NCBI GenBank assembly: GCA_944377745.1
Contig: CALWFV010000014.1
Coordinates: 1 to 64,000, forward strand
Source: an uncultured Mediterraneibacter sp.
Lineage (GTDB): Bacteria; Bacillota; Clostridia; Lachnospirales; Lachnospiraceae
Reading direction: 5' to 3'
DNA: 64,000 nt
Positions 50,595 through 59,267 of this stretch are shown one piece after another. The first letter of the stretch is position 1; each line of letters opens with the position of its first letter. The translations under genes and the position numbers were made by a program. The notes under the pieces are model-generated. The model did no database searches, was not told where the DNA came from, and was given only the letters and a program-made list of their open reading frames with translations.

Positions 50595-50733
50595 TTGTAT
50601 CCTCCTCCTTTAGATAGTGGTAAAACACAGGGGGCAAAAGCCCCTGCTGCGATGCCTCCGGCATTTTCTGCCGCAGGCTGTATCAACAGCTGGAACGGTT
50701 CCGCTCCGAAACCTCCCTGCCATCAACCTTATC

Positions 50734-51579
50734 TCAGTCTTTCGTGAACGTCACGGTCCACTCCGGTCCGTAGGATAGACCGTACTTCTCGCTGAAGCTT
50801 CCCTGAGTCACCGCCAGTGCGACCTTCATCAGCTCGTTGTTGTAGATCATCGGCTCGCCCTTTCCGGCAAAGCCGAAACTCTTATGGAAGAGCACCCTCT
50901 CATCAAACACCACATTTCCTTCGTGGCGCACAACCGTATGGACCGTATCGCCGTACTCGAATCCGGCGCTGTTGAACGCCTTCAGCGGAATATTTGTCCA
51001 CAGGTTCCCGAAGTTCGGATCGTTGATCTCGAAGATCCCTTCCGCCTTTCCCTGTTCAATGGAAGGTTCCAGGATCGGGTGCTCCACGATCTCCTCCACC
51101 GGATACTCCGGACCCACGCCCTCAAAATCGATGATCCCGCTGGCAAGCCGCGCAGCAGTATACCCGAACAGGTCTCTTCCGTGGAAAATGGCTACCTCTT
51201 CGGTTCCCTTTCCTCTCAGGCGGTTCACAGACTCATCGATCTCTCTCACCGCCTCGATGCCGATAAATCTCTTCACATGGGTCAGGGAACCGTTGTCCGG
51301 AGACACTACATAGTGGCCGTCCTTCGTCTTCGCCACGCAGGCGCGGCGGCTTGTCCCTACCCCGGGATCCACGACCGATACATAGATCGTTCCCTCGGGC
51401 CAGAACGGAAGGCTCTGATACAGGCGGTAGCTTGCGCTCCAGGTATCATACTGGGGCAGTTCGTGGGTCCCGTCCATGATCTCAAGTTCACGGTCCACGC
51501 ATTTCACCACACCGTACATGGAGCTGACAGCTCCCTCTTTATAAGTAAAATCAGTCTGGAATACCAGAATCGGTTTCAT
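50734..51579 (-). CDS. S-adenosylmethionine hydroxide adenosyltransferase (DUF62), copy 1
   Basis: 281 aa. The family motifs are FQTDFTYKEGAVSSMYG (residues 5-21), GTIYVSVVDPGVGTSRR, YVVSPDNGSLTHV and FHGRDLFGYTAARLASG, which include the Asp-Arg-His set that activates water. Members hydrolyse SAM to adenosine and methionine; the halogenase relatives use chloride or fluoride instead. It lies between the ECF T component and S component genes. GAGGAG lies 10 bp before ATG. It is clearly paralogous to the gene at 54310. Confidence 0.88.
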   Translation of the reverse strand: MKPILVFQTDFTYKEGAVSSMYGVVKCVDRELEIMDGTHELPQYDTWSASYRLYQSLPFWPEGTIYVSVVDPGVGTSRRACVAKTKDGHYVVSPDNGSLTHVKRFIGIEAVREIDESVNRLRGKGTEEVAIFHGRDLFGYTAARLASGIIDFEGVGPEYPVEEIVEHPILEPSIEQGKAEGIFEINDPNFGNLWTNIPLKAFNSAGFEYGDTVHTVVRHEGNVVFDERVLFHKSFGFAGKGEPMIYNNELMKVALAVTQGSFSEKYGLSYGPEWTVTFTKD

Positions 51580-51698
51580 AACAGATATTCTCCTCTCAGA
51601 TTATTGTGTCCGCTCTCCGCTGCAACGGGATCTTCGACGCAGCGGGATCCCCGCTGCAATGGGATTCCCGCCGTCAGAGCGGCTTTGTACGAACGGAC

Positions 51699-52532
51699 TT
51701 AAACAAACGGATTGTAGAACCTGGATCCATTTACAAAGAAGGATACGCAGATCGATCCTGCAAGCACTGCCGCCGAAAACAGCATCGCAAGATAATCGTT
51801 CCTTCCCAGCGGTTTCCCCGCATACCAGATCCTCTTCTTATGTTTTCCGAACCCTCGTAACTCCATAGCGTTGCTGATCAGTTCGATCCGGTTCAGGGTC
51901 GTAAAGATCAGCGGTACGAAAATATTCATCATGTTCTTCACTCGGGTTCCCAGCTTCTCTTTCTTCGACAGATCCAGCCCCCTGCTCTGCTGCGCCAGGG
52001 AAATATCCTGGTAATCCCGTATCATGTCCGGGAAATAGCGGAGCGTCAGCGCCAGCGCATACGCCGCCTTGTAGCTCACCCCGATCCGGTTCAGGGACGC
52101 GGCGAACTCACTGGGATTTGTCGTCAGCAGGAAGATGATCCCCAGCGGGATCCCTGACGCATACTTCAGGATCTTCGTTACCTGATAGAGGATCTGCTCC
52201 AGCGTCACCGTATACCTGCTGCTGAACCGGAAGATCTCATGGGTCGTCCCGTAGATCTCCGTCCCGTACTGAGGGCTGAACAGATAGGTCAGGCAGAAAT
52301 TCAACAGGAGAAACACCCCCACATAGATCATCATGGTCCTCACCTGCCGGAAACTGATCTCAGAGATCCGGAAGAAGCAGAACGAGAGCACCAGGACAAA
52401 GATGATATACCGGATGTCGTAGGAAAACATGACCGAAAACGTCAGGCAGATAAAGGCCACCAGTTTTGTCAGCCCGGACAGGTTATAGATAAAATTGTCC
52501 CGGTCAATGTAATCAAACAGTTTCGATTTCAT
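51699..52532 (-). CDS. ecfT: ECF transporter transmembrane (T) component
   Basis: 277 aa, five to six membrane helices plus the two ATPase-coupling motifs AQQSRGLDLS and ELRGFGKHKKR, near residues 180 and 250. It links the S component to the duplicated ATPase. ATG 52532 is chosen, overlapping the ATPase stop by 20 bp for coupled translation; an upstream in-frame start at 52592 would overlap by 80 bp. The following 119-bp gap has short GCTGCAACGGGAT repeats only. Confidence 0.88.
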   Translation of the reverse strand: MKSKLFDYIDRDNFIYNLSGLTKLVAFICLTFSVMFSYDIRYIIFVLVLSFCFFRISEISFRQVRTMMIYVGVFLLLNFCLTYLFSPQYGTEIYGTTHEIFRFSSRYTVTLEQILYQVTKILKYASGIPLGIIFLLTTNPSEFAASLNRIGVSYKAAYALALTLRYFPDMIRDYQDISLAQQSRGLDLSKKEKLGTRVKNMMNIFVPLIFTTLNRIELISNAMELRGFGKHKKRIWYAGKPLGRNDYLAMLFSAAVLAGSICVSFFVNGSRFYNPFV

Positions 52533-54246
52533 TGTGCCTTGTCCCCCTCTCATAATTGATAAAGCTCTGTACGAAAGAAGTCGGCTCCCCAATCCCTGCC
52601 TTCAGCGCAAGTTCGTACAGCGAAGTCACCTTCAGGTTCGCCTGATCCGCGATCTTCTCGTCCGTCAGGATCTCCACGGCGCTGGCGTCCCCGATCTTCT
52701 TCCCGCCGGAAATGACGATGGCATGGGGCGTGTACTCCAGCATGAGATGCATGTCATGGGTGATCATGATGATGGTCACTCCCTGGCTGTTCAGGCTCTT
52801 CAGGAATTCCATGATCTCGGTATAGTGATGATAGTCCTGTCCCGCCGTAGGCTCATCCAGGATCAGGATCTGCGGCTCCAGCACCAGCACCGACGCGATG
52901 GTCACACGCTTCTTCTGCCCGAAGCTCAGAGCCGACACCGGCCATTTCTTAAAGGGAGCAAGTCCGCAGATCTTCAGCGCCTTATCCACCTTCGGCTCGA
53001 TCTCCTCCTCGGGCACACCCCGGATCCTCAGTCCCAGAGCCACCTCGTCATAGATTATGGGCTTGCAGATCATCTGGTTCGGATTCTGCATGACATAGCC
53101 GATCCGGGCGGACCGCTCCTTGATCGTCCAGTCCGACATATCCTCGCCGCCGTAATAAAGCGTTCCCTGATCTTCTTTTACGAAACCGCAGATCACCTTC
53201 GCAAGAGTGCTCTTCCCGGCTCCGTTGGTCCCGACGACACTGACCATCTCTCCCTCATGGATCGTAAAACTGATATCCTGAAGGATCTTTCTCTTCTTTG
53301 TATACTGGAAACTGATATGCTCCGCCTGAAGGATCGCCGGACGCTCCGGACTTTTCTCCTTCTCCTCCTGCGCCCGGTTCCAGGCAAGGAGCGGTTCCCT
53401 TATCTGTTCTATATCCAGTGTGTCAAGCCGGCCGGCATGCATCTGAGGCGTCACTTTAATCCCCGCGTATTTCATCGCGGTCACATAGAGTGGCTCACGG
53501 ATCCCCAGCCCCGGCAGGATATCCGCCGCCATCAGGTCGTCCGGCGACATATCCGCTACGATCCGTCCGTCGCTGACCACGATCACACGGTCCACGTCAC
53601 GGTAAAGCACATCCTCCAGCCTGTGCTCGATGATAATGACCGTCTTTTTCTCCTCTCTCCACACCCGGTCGATCAGGTCGATGGCAGTCTTCCCGGTCGC
53701 CGGATCCAGGTTCGCCAGCGGTTCGTCAAAAAGAAGGATATCCACATCGTCCACCATGACGCCTGCAAAGGACACTCTCTGCTTCTGCCCGCCGGAGAGT
53801 TCGAAGGGAGAGGACTTCAGCAGTTCTCCCATATCCACAATGTCGGTCACCTTCTGCACCGTTTCCTTCATCTTTCCCAGTTCTACGCAGTCGTTCTCCA
53901 GGGCAAACGCCACGTCCTCGCCGACTGTCAGCCCGATGAACTGACTGTCCGAATCCTGCAGGACCGTCCCCACCATCTTGGAGAGGCGGAAGATATCCAT
54001 CTCCTTTGTCTCCTGGCCCATGATCTTAAGGCTTCCCTTGATCTCACCTTTGTAGGAGAAAGGGATCAGCCCGTTCAGGCAGTGTCCCAGCGTGCTCTTC
54101 CCGCTCCCGCTGGGACCCACAAGAAGGACCTTTTCCCCTTTGTTGATCGTCAGGTTGATGTCATAAAGGGTAGGCTCAGCCTGGCTGAAATACTGAAACT
54201 GAAAATCTTTGAATTCGATCACCGGAGTTTTTTCCTTCGTATTCAT
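52513..54246 (-). CDS. ECF transporter duplicated ATP-binding protein (YkoD-like)
   Basis: 577 aa with two full ABC domains. Domain 1: Walker A GPSGSGKST, signature LSGGQKQRVSFAGV, Walker B ILLFDEPLANLD. Domain 2: Walker A GTNGAGKST, signature LSFGQKKRVTIASVL, Walker B ILILDEPTAGQD. A fused pair replaces separate EcfA1/A2 subunits. It powers the UPF0397 S component through EcfT. GGAGGGAAGAAAG precedes ATG. Confidence 0.93.
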   Translation of the reverse strand: MNTKEKTPVIEFKDFQFQYFSQAEPTLYDINLTINKGEKVLLVGPSGSGKSTLGHCLNGLIPFSYKGEIKGSLKIMGQETKEMDIFRLSKMVGTVLQDSDSQFIGLTVGEDVAFALENDCVELGKMKETVQKVTDIVDMGELLKSSPFELSGGQKQRVSFAGVMVDDVDILLFDEPLANLDPATGKTAIDLIDRVWREEKKTVIIIEHRLEDVLYRDVDRVIVVSDGRIVADMSPDDLMAADILPGLGIREPLYVTAMKYAGIKVTPQMHAGRLDTLDIEQIREPLLAWNRAQEEKEKSPERPAILQAEHISFQYTKKRKILQDISFTIHEGEMVSVVGTNGAGKSTLAKVICGFVKEDQGTLYYGGEDMSDWTIKERSARIGYVMQNPNQMICKPIIYDEVALGLRIRGVPEEEIEPKVDKALKICGLAPFKKWPVSALSFGQKKRVTIASVLVLEPQILILDEPTAGQDYHHYTEIMEFLKSLNSQGVTIIMITHDMHLMLEYTPHAIVISGGKKIGDASAVEILTDEKIADQANLKVTSLYELALKAGIGEPTSFVQSFINYERGTRHNEIETV

Positions 54247-54309
54247 CTTTCTTCCCTCCGTTCGTCAGCATTTCTCTGTCTTTTTCCGTACACTGAATTA
54301 TCATAACCT

Positions 54310-55170
54310 CTAGTCCTCATAGATCAGCCGGGGCGCCTTCCGGATCGTGATCCTCCAGCTGGTCCCCGTCCCGATATTATATGCTCTCGCAAAGCTTCCC
54401 TGATTGATCGCCACTGCCATACAGTCCAGGCTGTTCACATAGAGAAGCGGTTCGCCCACATATACATCCGCGAAACTTTTCGCGTACACAAGGATGTTCT
54501 TATAGAGCGTCCTTGTCTCATTCTCAATGCTTATCTCAACTCTTCCGCCGTGCTTTACTCCCAGTTTCAGGAACATCTCTCTTGTGATATTCGTCCAGAG
54601 GCTTCCGAACCGGACGTCCAGAACGTCGATCGTGCCGCTGACCTTGTCTCCGTCATAGACCGCCTCGACTACCGGAAGCTCGATCACGCTGTCCGTCTCC
54701 ACCTCCGGGCCGACCTGCTCAAAGGTGATCACGCCTGCTGCCAGTTTTGCCCCGGTGTAGGCATAGATATCCCTGCCGTGGAACGTGTAGCTCTCCCCGG
54801 AATTCGGCAGACGGTTCACGCTCTCGTCGATGACACGTGCCTCTTCGATCCCGATGATGCGCTTTACATGCGTCAGCGTCCCGTTGTCCGGGGTGACGAT
54901 ATACTGTCCTGTCTTCGTCCTCACGACGATGCTCCTCCTCGTGGAGCCCACACCCGGATCCACAACGCTGACAAACACTGACCCCTCCGGCCAGTAGCTC
55001 ACCGTCTGGATCAGGCGGTATGACGCCTCCCAGATATCGTACTGGGGGATCTCATGGGTCAGATCCGAAATGTTCAGATCCTGGTCCACCCCGTAGGCAA
55101 CCCCGTACATCGCGCTGACCGCGCCGTCCGCTGTTCCAAAGTCTGACTGTAAAATAAGTGGTTTCTTCAT
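54310..55170 (-). CDS. S-adenosylmethionine hydroxide adenosyltransferase (DUF62), copy 2
   Basis: 286 aa with the same motifs as the gene at 50734: LQSDFGTADGAVSAMYG, GSVFVSVVDPGVGSTRRS, YIVTPDNGTLTHV and FHGRDIYAYTGAKLAAG. All catalytic positions visible in copy 1 are kept, so both copies should be active. It is the first gene of the ECF operon. ATG 55170 with AAAGGAAAG is chosen over an in-frame start at 55248 that lies in the promoter. Confidence 0.88.
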   Translation of the reverse strand: MKKPLILQSDFGTADGAVSAMYGVAYGVDQDLNISDLTHEIPQYDIWEASYRLIQTVSYWPEGSVFVSVVDPGVGSTRRSIVVRTKTGQYIVTPDNGTLTHVKRIIGIEEARVIDESVNRLPNSGESYTFHGRDIYAYTGAKLAAGVITFEQVGPEVETDSVIELPVVEAVYDGDKVSGTIDVLDVRFGSLWTNITREMFLKLGVKHGGRVEISIENETRTLYKNILVYAKSFADVYVGEPLLYVNSLDCMAVAINQGSFARAYNIGTGTSWRITIRKAPRLIYED

Positions 55171-55228
55171 ATTTACTTTCCTTTTCCCGCTAAGGTGCCC
55201 GCACTGCCGCGGGTCCTTGCATTTCTCA

Positions 55229-55258
55229 AGTATAATGGATTTTAACAAGATGTGTCAA
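55229..55258 (-). promoter_or_regulatory. Promoter of the ECF / SAM-hydrolase operon
   Basis: TTGACA (55253-55258) and TATACT (55229-55234) are 18 bp apart on the minus strand. The leader has a small hairpin (CCGC/GCGG) but no SAM or purine riboswitch consensus that I can recognise. The remainder of the 392-bp gap to 55562 becomes strongly AT-rich after 55320, with a small hairpin AAAAATGCTTTGCATTTTT. Confidence 0.7.
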
Positions 55259-55562
55259 GGCTGACAAGTCCCCGTATCAATACAAACCAGCGCCAAAAAA
55301 GCTCTCCTGCCGCCCCATGCCCGAATTTATCGCACTATTATATACTTATAAATGAATCGTCTCAGAAAAAGTTAAATATATATTGTCAATACTTTTTTAT
55401 GTAATCTATTGACTTTTTTTTAATAAACTCATATAATTCTTTCAGAATCATAAAAATGCTTTGCATTTTTGTAAGGACGGCGTTGCGACGGCGTTCTATT
55501 TTTTTGCCTGAAATATCCATAAACATGTAATATCTTTTTAGATAAAGAAAGGACTGACCGCC

Positions 55563-55826
55563 ATGTTCCGCCTCTGGGGCAAAGAATTCAAAGACAACAA
55601 AATGCTGCGGGATACCGTTATCTGCGACGAGACAGACGACACCCGGACACACAAGATCTTCAATGCGCTTGACGAGATCTGCTATGAGTTCGACCTGAGC
55701 AAGCCGATCTGGCTTGACTCCACCATCAACGAATTCAAACGGCATGCCAAGGCGAGGTTTTATCAGGACAACTTCGTGGACTCTATCGATTTTGACTATC
55801 TGGAGATCCAGATCATAGAAGAATAA
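55563..55826 (+). CDS. Small conserved-looking acidic protein of unknown function
   Basis: 87 aa, rich in Asp/Glu, with aromatic and Trp residues (MFRLWGKEFKDNKMLRDTVI; IWLDSTINEFKRHAK; SIDFDYLEIQIIEE). No domain is recognised. Codon use is like the surrounding core genes (many GAC, ATC, CTG) and unlike the AT-rich genes that follow, so I think it is native. AAAGGA lies upstream of ATG. The pattern of a short ordered acidic protein is common among Lachnospiraceae hypothetical proteins. Confidence 0.7.
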   Translation: MFRLWGKEFKDNKMLRDTVICDETDDTRTHKIFNALDEICYEFDLSKPIWLDSTINEFKRHAKARFYQDNFVDSIDFDYLEIQIIEE

Positions 55827-55966
55827 GTTTCCACCGAGTATAAATTGTTTTAGAAATCCAAATTCAAGTGCTATTCAGAAAGCCATGGACATATAATATA
55901 TTATATTGGTTTATTCCAATATAATTTTATAGAGTGAATTTGAAAAAATTCATACCAGGAGGTAAA

Positions 55967-56755
55967 ATGCTATATGCTTTTGGGGTCCAGGGCTATTGCA
56001 ATCTGAATATGCACAAACCGGTTATTCTTCAGAACGGATTGACATTTATTTACGGTCCCTGCGGCTCGGGCAAAACAAATTTTTGCCGGGCTGTGGGAGA
56101 TATCTGTAATTATTCTTTGTACACAAACCTGAAAACAGCACGCTTTTATTACTGCTTTATTTATGCTGGTCATACACTGATCTACACTTATGAACGAGAC
56201 AGTAAAAGTAAGGTAAAGAATGCGGATATAAGTATTCCTCAATTGCAGTACAAGCATAGATATACCGGTGATATTTCCAATCCTCTGCAGATATTTTCAA
56301 TATGCCATACGCCATCGGAAAAGAAGAATGTACGCAGAATTTTAAATGTGTTCGAATATTATCTTACAAATAATTTCCATTTATATGAAGATATAGAAGT
56401 TTCTACTGCAACAGACCTGCTCGACAGCTGCCTGTCACCGGTCTGTTTTAAAAATCCAGGACAGATATACAGAACAGGATCTGAACATACAATAATTATA
56501 GATGACTTTGAATATAACCGATGTACTAGGGGCAATACCTCCCATACACAGGCCCGCAGAATGATAGAGTCGGGAACACAGGGCATTCTGGCAGTCCGAA
56601 GGAGTGAGTGGATTGCCGAAAAATACGGAGGAATGGGGCACTATTTTTTCTTGAAATCAGGCGATCTGATCTGCGCAGATCAATATTTGAAGAAAGACAT
56701 CCGCTCAGTGGAGCAGCTCAGACATTTATTTTTAAAAGGAGTTTTTGGTTTTTGA
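55967..56755 (+). CDS. Compact P-loop ATPase of the AAA15/OLD type, reduced
   Basis: 262 aa from ATG 55967 (AGGAGG just upstream; an earlier GTG has no site). Walker A is TFIYGPCGSGKTN near residue 32 and a Walker B-like strand is HTIIIDDFEY near residue 182. There is no clear ABC signature, and where AAA15 proteins have the H-loop (LTTHN) it reads ILAVRRSEW. It is therefore a stripped relative of the AAA15 ATPase encoded next. The gene is AT-rich and followed by a terminator-like inverted repeat. Its function is unknown; a defence or regulatory role is possible by location. Confidence 0.65.
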   Translation: MLYAFGVQGYCNLNMHKPVILQNGLTFIYGPCGSGKTNFCRAVGDICNYSLYTNLKTARFYYCFIYAGHTLIYTYERDSKSKVKNADISIPQLQYKHRYTGDISNPLQIFSICHTPSEKKNVRRILNVFEYYLTNNFHLYEDIEVSTATDLLDSCLSPVCFKNPGQIYRTGSEHTIIIDDFEYNRCTRGNTSHTQARRMIESGTQGILAVRRSEWIAEKYGGMGHYFFLKSGDLICADQYLKKDIRSVEQLRHLFLKGVFGF

Positions 56756-56812
56756 AAGTTTATGACACAGCCGTAATTTTTTTACAGTATGTGTTGTAAA
56801 CTTTTTTTTATT
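56753..56812 (+). terminator. Probable terminator after the compact ATPase gene
   Basis: AAAGTTTATGACACA and TGTGTTGTAAACTTT pair with two mismatches and are followed by a run of T. The coupled pair downstream therefore probably has its own promoter in the AT-rich 56813-56890 stretch. Confidence 0.55.
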
Positions 56813-56890
56813 GTTGTAAGATATCTATAAGATACACATATTTCACGTATTCCATATATTTCATATGTGGGAAAGGATAGTAGATAAAGT

Positions 56891-57991
56891 ATGCTGAAGA
56901 AATTTTCTTTGAAAAATTTTAAAAATTTTAAGGATGAACTGGTTCTGGATCTCTCAAAAGTAAATAATTATGGATTCAGTACAATGGCAATTCGTAATAA
57001 AATAGTAAAAGTAGCATTGATTTATGGCGAAAATGCGAGCGGAAAGAGCAATCTCGGATATGGATTGTTTGATATTATCCTGCATCTTACTGACAAACAA
57101 AAAAAACTTTATTCTTACAGACTGTACGGAAATCTGGATCAGAATCAGGATACAGAATTCAGCTATGAGTTTGAATTCGAGGAAGGTTCGCTGCTTTATT
57201 GTTACCGGAAAAAATCTGCACAAGAACTGCTGGAAGAAAATATATGGATTAACGGCAATCTGGTTTTGCAGTATGATTACACACAGCATAAAGGGAAAGT
57301 TCTGTTGGAAGGCGCTCAGTCGCTGAATACAGATTTGACGGAAAAGAATATCTCTTTTGTTAAATATGTTTTTAACAACACTGTATTGACAGTTAATCCA
57401 ACAAATATTATATTTAGAAAATTTATGAATTTTGTTGATAATATGCTATGGTTCAGTTCCTTGGAGAAAAATGAATACCAGGGCTATTTAAATGGATCAG
57501 AAAAACTTTCTCAGGGAATTATAGAGAGAGGAAAGGTAAAAGATTTTCAGAATTTTCTGGGGCGTCTGGGAATTCACTATGAGTTGATCGCAAAAGAGCT
57601 GGAAGGGGAAAAGCAGCTTTTCTGTCGGTTCGGAGAGCGGGAAGTGAACTTTTACAGTGTAGCTTCAAGGGGTACCTGTTCTCTCATTTTATTTTATTAC
57701 TGGCTGATACAACTGGAAAATGTTTCGCTGGTTTTTATTGATGAGTTTGATGCTTTTTATCATGATAATCTTGCGCTGGCAGTTGTTGAAGAATTGCTGA
57801 AACTGCCTGACACCCAAAGTATTCTGACAACACATAATACAGATATCATGACAAATGATCTCCTGCGTCCGGACTGCTATATGCGAATTCAAAACGGACA
57901 GATTAAATCATTCAGTGAAGCAACGCAAAAGGAATTAAGAAAAGCACACAATTTACAAAAGATGTACACTGCAGGAGCTTTTGATGACTGA
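56891..57991 (+). CDS. AAA15-family ATPase of a two-gene defence-like module
   Basis: 366 aa. The N-terminus has LKNFKNFKDELVLDLS and Walker A YGENASGKSN near residue 54. After a variable insert come the signature-like YSVASRGTCSLILFYYW, Walker B SLVFIDEFDAFYHD and H-loop ILTTHNTDIMTN. This matches AAA15/RloA/AbiLi-type ATPases. Its stop overlaps the start of the next gene by 8 bp, so the two are translated together. AT-rich codon use differs from the core genes, a sign of transfer. It probably senses a trigger and controls the effector encoded next. Confidence 0.8.
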   Translation: MLKKFSLKNFKNFKDELVLDLSKVNNYGFSTMAIRNKIVKVALIYGENASGKSNLGYGLFDIILHLTDKQKKLYSYRLYGNLDQNQDTEFSYEFEFEEGSLLYCYRKKSAQELLEENIWINGNLVLQYDYTQHKGKVLLEGAQSLNTDLTEKNISFVKYVFNNTVLTVNPTNIIFRKFMNFVDNMLWFSSLEKNEYQGYLNGSEKLSQGIIERGKVKDFQNFLGRLGIHYELIAKELEGEKQLFCRFGEREVNFYSVASRGTCSLILFYYWLIQLENVSLVFIDEFDAFYHDNLALAVVEELLKLPDTQSILTTHNTDIMTNDLLRPDCYMRIQNGQIKSFSEATQKELRKAHNLQKMYTAGAFDD

Positions 57992-58763
57992 TAAAAAATA
58001 CATAGCAATCATATACGAGGGCGAAAAAACTGAATACCAACTGTTAAATAATCTGAATAAAAACTTTTTTAAAGATATATCTGAACTTGTTCCGATTATG
58101 TTTCCGGCGGGGGAAAATATTTATATGCTTTGGAAACAGTTGAAAAAAGACGATTTCGAAACGGATCTGATAGAAGTCGTGCGTGAATATAATAAAGAAG
58201 CTGAAAAAGTCCTGAAAAATTATCAGAGAAACGATTTTATGGAAATCTACTTGTTTTTTGACTATGACGGGCATCAGAATAATCTGGGGTGGCTTGACGG
58301 AAAAACATCTGACATATTAGAAGAGATGTTAAACACATTTTGTGAAGAAACAGAATTGGGGAAATTATATGTGAATTATCCAATGGTTGAATCTCTCAGA
58401 GACAATAAACCGCCCCTTCAGGAAAACTGTTTTCGAAATTGCGCTGTCAGTTTGAATGAGATAGGAAGATATAAACATTCGGTCCATACGTTAAAATATT
58501 ATCAGGATTTCCGTAAACTTGACCATAAAAAATGGGGAGAATTATGTGTAAACGCAGTATGCAAAGCAAGTTGTATTATAAATGACAGATACCATATTCC
58601 GGAGAGACGAGAATTTATAGAAAACATGGGACAGCATAATCTTTACAGAAAGCAAAAAGAAAAATACATAACCGCAGGAAAAATCGCAGTTATCAATAGT
58701 TTTCCTTTGTTTTTACTTGAATATTTTAAAGAAGATTTCTGGAAAGACATGCTCTACAGTTAG
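57984..58763 (+). CDS. TOPRIM-like protein (RloB/AbiLii-type effector candidate)
   Basis: 259 aa. The first strand IAIIYEGEKTEYQLLNNL carries the TOPRIM Glu, followed by EIYLFFDYDGH (DxD motif) near residue 92 and VNYPMVESLRDNKPP, the position where RloB-like proteins have NPCFE. A Lys/Arg-rich C-terminal half follows. I infer a TOPRIM-type nuclease, with AAA15 partner upstream, as in RloAB, AbiL or PARIS modules; the exact family is not recognised. AGGAG precedes ATG 57984. Confidence 0.65.
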   Translation: MTDKKYIAIIYEGEKTEYQLLNNLNKNFFKDISELVPIMFPAGENIYMLWKQLKKDDFETDLIEVVREYNKEAEKVLKNYQRNDFMEIYLFFDYDGHQNNLGWLDGKTSDILEEMLNTFCEETELGKLYVNYPMVESLRDNKPPLQENCFRNCAVSLNEIGRYKHSVHTLKYYQDFRKLDHKKWGELCVNAVCKASCIINDRYHIPERREFIENMGQHNLYRKQKEKYITAGKIAVINSFPLFLLEYFKEDFWKDMLYS

Positions 58764-58780
58764 ATGTAATGTGGAAACCG

Positions 58781-58832
58781 GAACCCCGGGGAAGGCAGAG
58801 TAAAGATCCTTACTCTGCTTTCCCCGGGGTTC
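58781..58832. terminator. Bidirectional terminator at the island edge
   Basis: GAACCCCGGGGAA..CAGAGTAA and its complement form a long GC-rich hairpin between the AT-rich module and the convergent gtrA gene, marking the right border of the island. Confidence 0.85.
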
Positions 58833-58852
58833 TTTCATGTCTGTTTCCCGTT

Positions 58853-59251
58853 TTATTTCCCGTTCTCCAGGAATATCTTTCTCGTGATAAAGTTGTAGAC
58901 CATAACCACGCCTGTCGCCCCGATCTTGGAGATCATATAGAAGATCCCTATCACGTCCACCGCGATCCACATAATGACCTGGTTGATCCCCAGACCGATC
59001 ACGCTCAGGATGATGAACACAGCGAAATCCTGCGTCTGGCTCCGGTTCCCGCTGACGTTGAACACCCATTTCACACTGGCGATATAATTGTAGATCACCG
59101 AGACCGTGAAAGAAATCCCGCTGGAGATCAGATAATTGATCCCCACCACTTCCGTGAGGAAGATCATGACCAGATAATCGATCAGAAAGGCTCCCACGCC
59201 CACGAATGCAAACCGGATGATCTGCTGTTTTAACGATGTTTTCTTATCCAA
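58853..59251 (-). CDS. GtrA-like membrane protein
   Basis: 132 aa with four membrane helices (FAFVGVGAFLIDYLVMIFLTE; LISSGISFTVSVIYNYI; FAVFIILSVIGLGINQVIMW; GATGVVMVYNFITRK). GtrA proteins are thought to flip or carry lipid-linked sugars for surface glycosylation. The start is probably TTG at 59251, with AGGAG 9 bp upstream, as no earlier ATG is in frame. It lies 16 bp after the glycosyltransferase gene and probably acts with it. Confidence 0.87.
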   Translation of the reverse strand: MDKKTSLKQQIIRFAFVGVGAFLIDYLVMIFLTEVVGINYLISSGISFTVSVIYNYIASVKWVFNVSGNRSQTQDFAVFIILSVIGLGINQVIMWIAVDVIGIFYMISKIGATGVVMVYNFITRKIFLENGK

Positions 59252-59267
59252 AATATAACACTCCTGT

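Noticed and set aside
52534-54306. 590-codon open frame on the plus strand
   Set aside because: It is antisense to the clearly recognisable duplicated ECF ATPase and has no protein-like motifs.
55171-55400. SAM riboswitch ahead of the SAM-hydrolase operon
   Set aside because: The leader lacks the conserved S-box sequences; only a promoter and a small hairpin are visible.
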